In this document: piece by piece, positions 21,109-21,384 of the stretch | How positions within the stretch are numbered: the first letter of the stretch is position 1 | Layout of the letters: every line of letters starts with the position of its first letter | Assembly (NCBI GenBank): GCA_017935805.1 | Contig: JAGBGV010000179.1 | Span: 1 to 21,384, forward strand | Origin: Clostridia bacterium | GTDB taxonomy: Bacteria; Bacillota_A; Clostridia; Oscillospirales; CAG-272 | Reading direction: 5' to 3' | DNA: 21,384 bases | Position numbers and translations under genes: made by a program | The notes under the pieces: generated by a model | Seen by the model: the letters and a program-made list of their open reading frames with translations, nothing else | Databases searched by the model: none | Told to the model about the DNA's origin: nothing

Positions 21109-21384
21109 ATGCATTCGGGCGATACAGGCGAGAAAATCGTATATGTGGATAATCTGAACAAATCAGGTTCTCTTTTTTGCACCCTTGCAGGCATAACCAG
21201 CCCCAGCCCCGAATATAAGATCTCACGCTATCCCACAAAAGAATACATCATTGAATTTATCATAAGCGGCAGAGGATATATCGAAACAGCTTATGAGACC
21301 GTACAAGTTTCCGGCGGTACCCTTTGCGTAATAAATAAGGACGCAAACGTTTCCTGCTATTCCGACCCCGCCGATCCTTACGAA
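21109..21384 (+). CDS. probable AraC-family transcriptional regulator, N-terminal part (cut by window end)
   Basis: Ninety-two codons are visible before the window ends. The sequence reads as a small beta-barrel (cupin) sensor domain: YIIEFIISGRGYIET, then VQVSGGTLCVINKDANVSCYSD, a G-rich turn pattern typical of the N-terminal ligand-binding domain of AraC regulators of sugar genes. The DNA-binding C-terminus lies outside the window, so the family call is likely but not proven; another cupin protein is possible. The start is well supported by GGGGAGG 5 nt upstream and by a sigma-A promoter. Downstream targets, perhaps glycan-use genes, are not visible. Confidence 0.65.
   Translation, partial: MHSGDTGEKIVYVDNLNKSGSLFCTLAGITSPSPEYKISRYPTKEYIIEFIISGRGYIETAYETVQVSGGTLCVINKDANVSCYSDPADPYE

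Overview
The window looks like chromosomal DNA of an anaerobic, spore-forming Clostridia bacterium, most likely an uncultured gut member of the Oscillospiraceae/Ruminococcaceae group. The evidence is a spo0A gene, a Crp/Fnr regulator divergent from a clostridial-type ferredoxin, GGAGG-type ribosome binding sites before almost every gene, and many sigma-A promoters with a strict 17-bp spacer. The family placement is inference. I see no prophage, IS element, CRISPR array or plasmid gene.

Layout. Bases 1-1133 (-) hold a sigma-70-family factor with a long C-terminal extension, cut by the window edge. An 81-aa membrane protein (-) and a low-molecular-weight tyrosine phosphatase (+) follow. Bases 2332-4985 (-) are a two-gene operon of a cytoplasmic GH2 glycosidase and a short FMN alpha-hydroxy-acid oxidase homologue. 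At 5066-7331 a 4Fe-4S protein (-) lies divergent from a Crp/Fnr regulator (+), with a shared palindrome between them; exodeoxyribonuclease III follows the regulator. Bases 7394-8551 (-) encode two small membrane proteins (YcxB-like and zinc-ribbon). Bases 8815-10755 (+) encode a Tet(M)-like ribosomal-protection-family GTPase. Bases 10843-12457 (-) hold a PHP phosphoesterase and a DUF3592-like membrane protein, separated by an unexplained structured block. A tRNA-Ser(CGA) (-) follows, with a degenerate 5' copy between it and its promoter.

At 12920-15961 (+) there is an operon of a membrane/TPR-like protein, an M29 aminopeptidase and a secreted or anchored ComEC-type metallo-beta-lactamase-fold protein. 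Spo0A (-) follows at 16038-16817. Bases 16979-20710 (-) form a run of DUF1836 regulator, NfeD-like protein, unknown membrane protein, flotillin and a PF06541-type membrane protein, probably a membrane-microdomain operon. The window ends in the N-terminus of a probable AraC-family regulator (+).

Most genes are ordinary. The points that most deserve a second look are non-coding or architectural: the nested pseudoknot candidate at 11751-11830, the duplicated tRNA-Ser 5' segment, the Crp/Fnr operator placed at -41.5 for one gene and just inside the transcript of the other, the shortened receiver loop of Spo0A, and the flotillin operon headed by a DUF1836 regulator.
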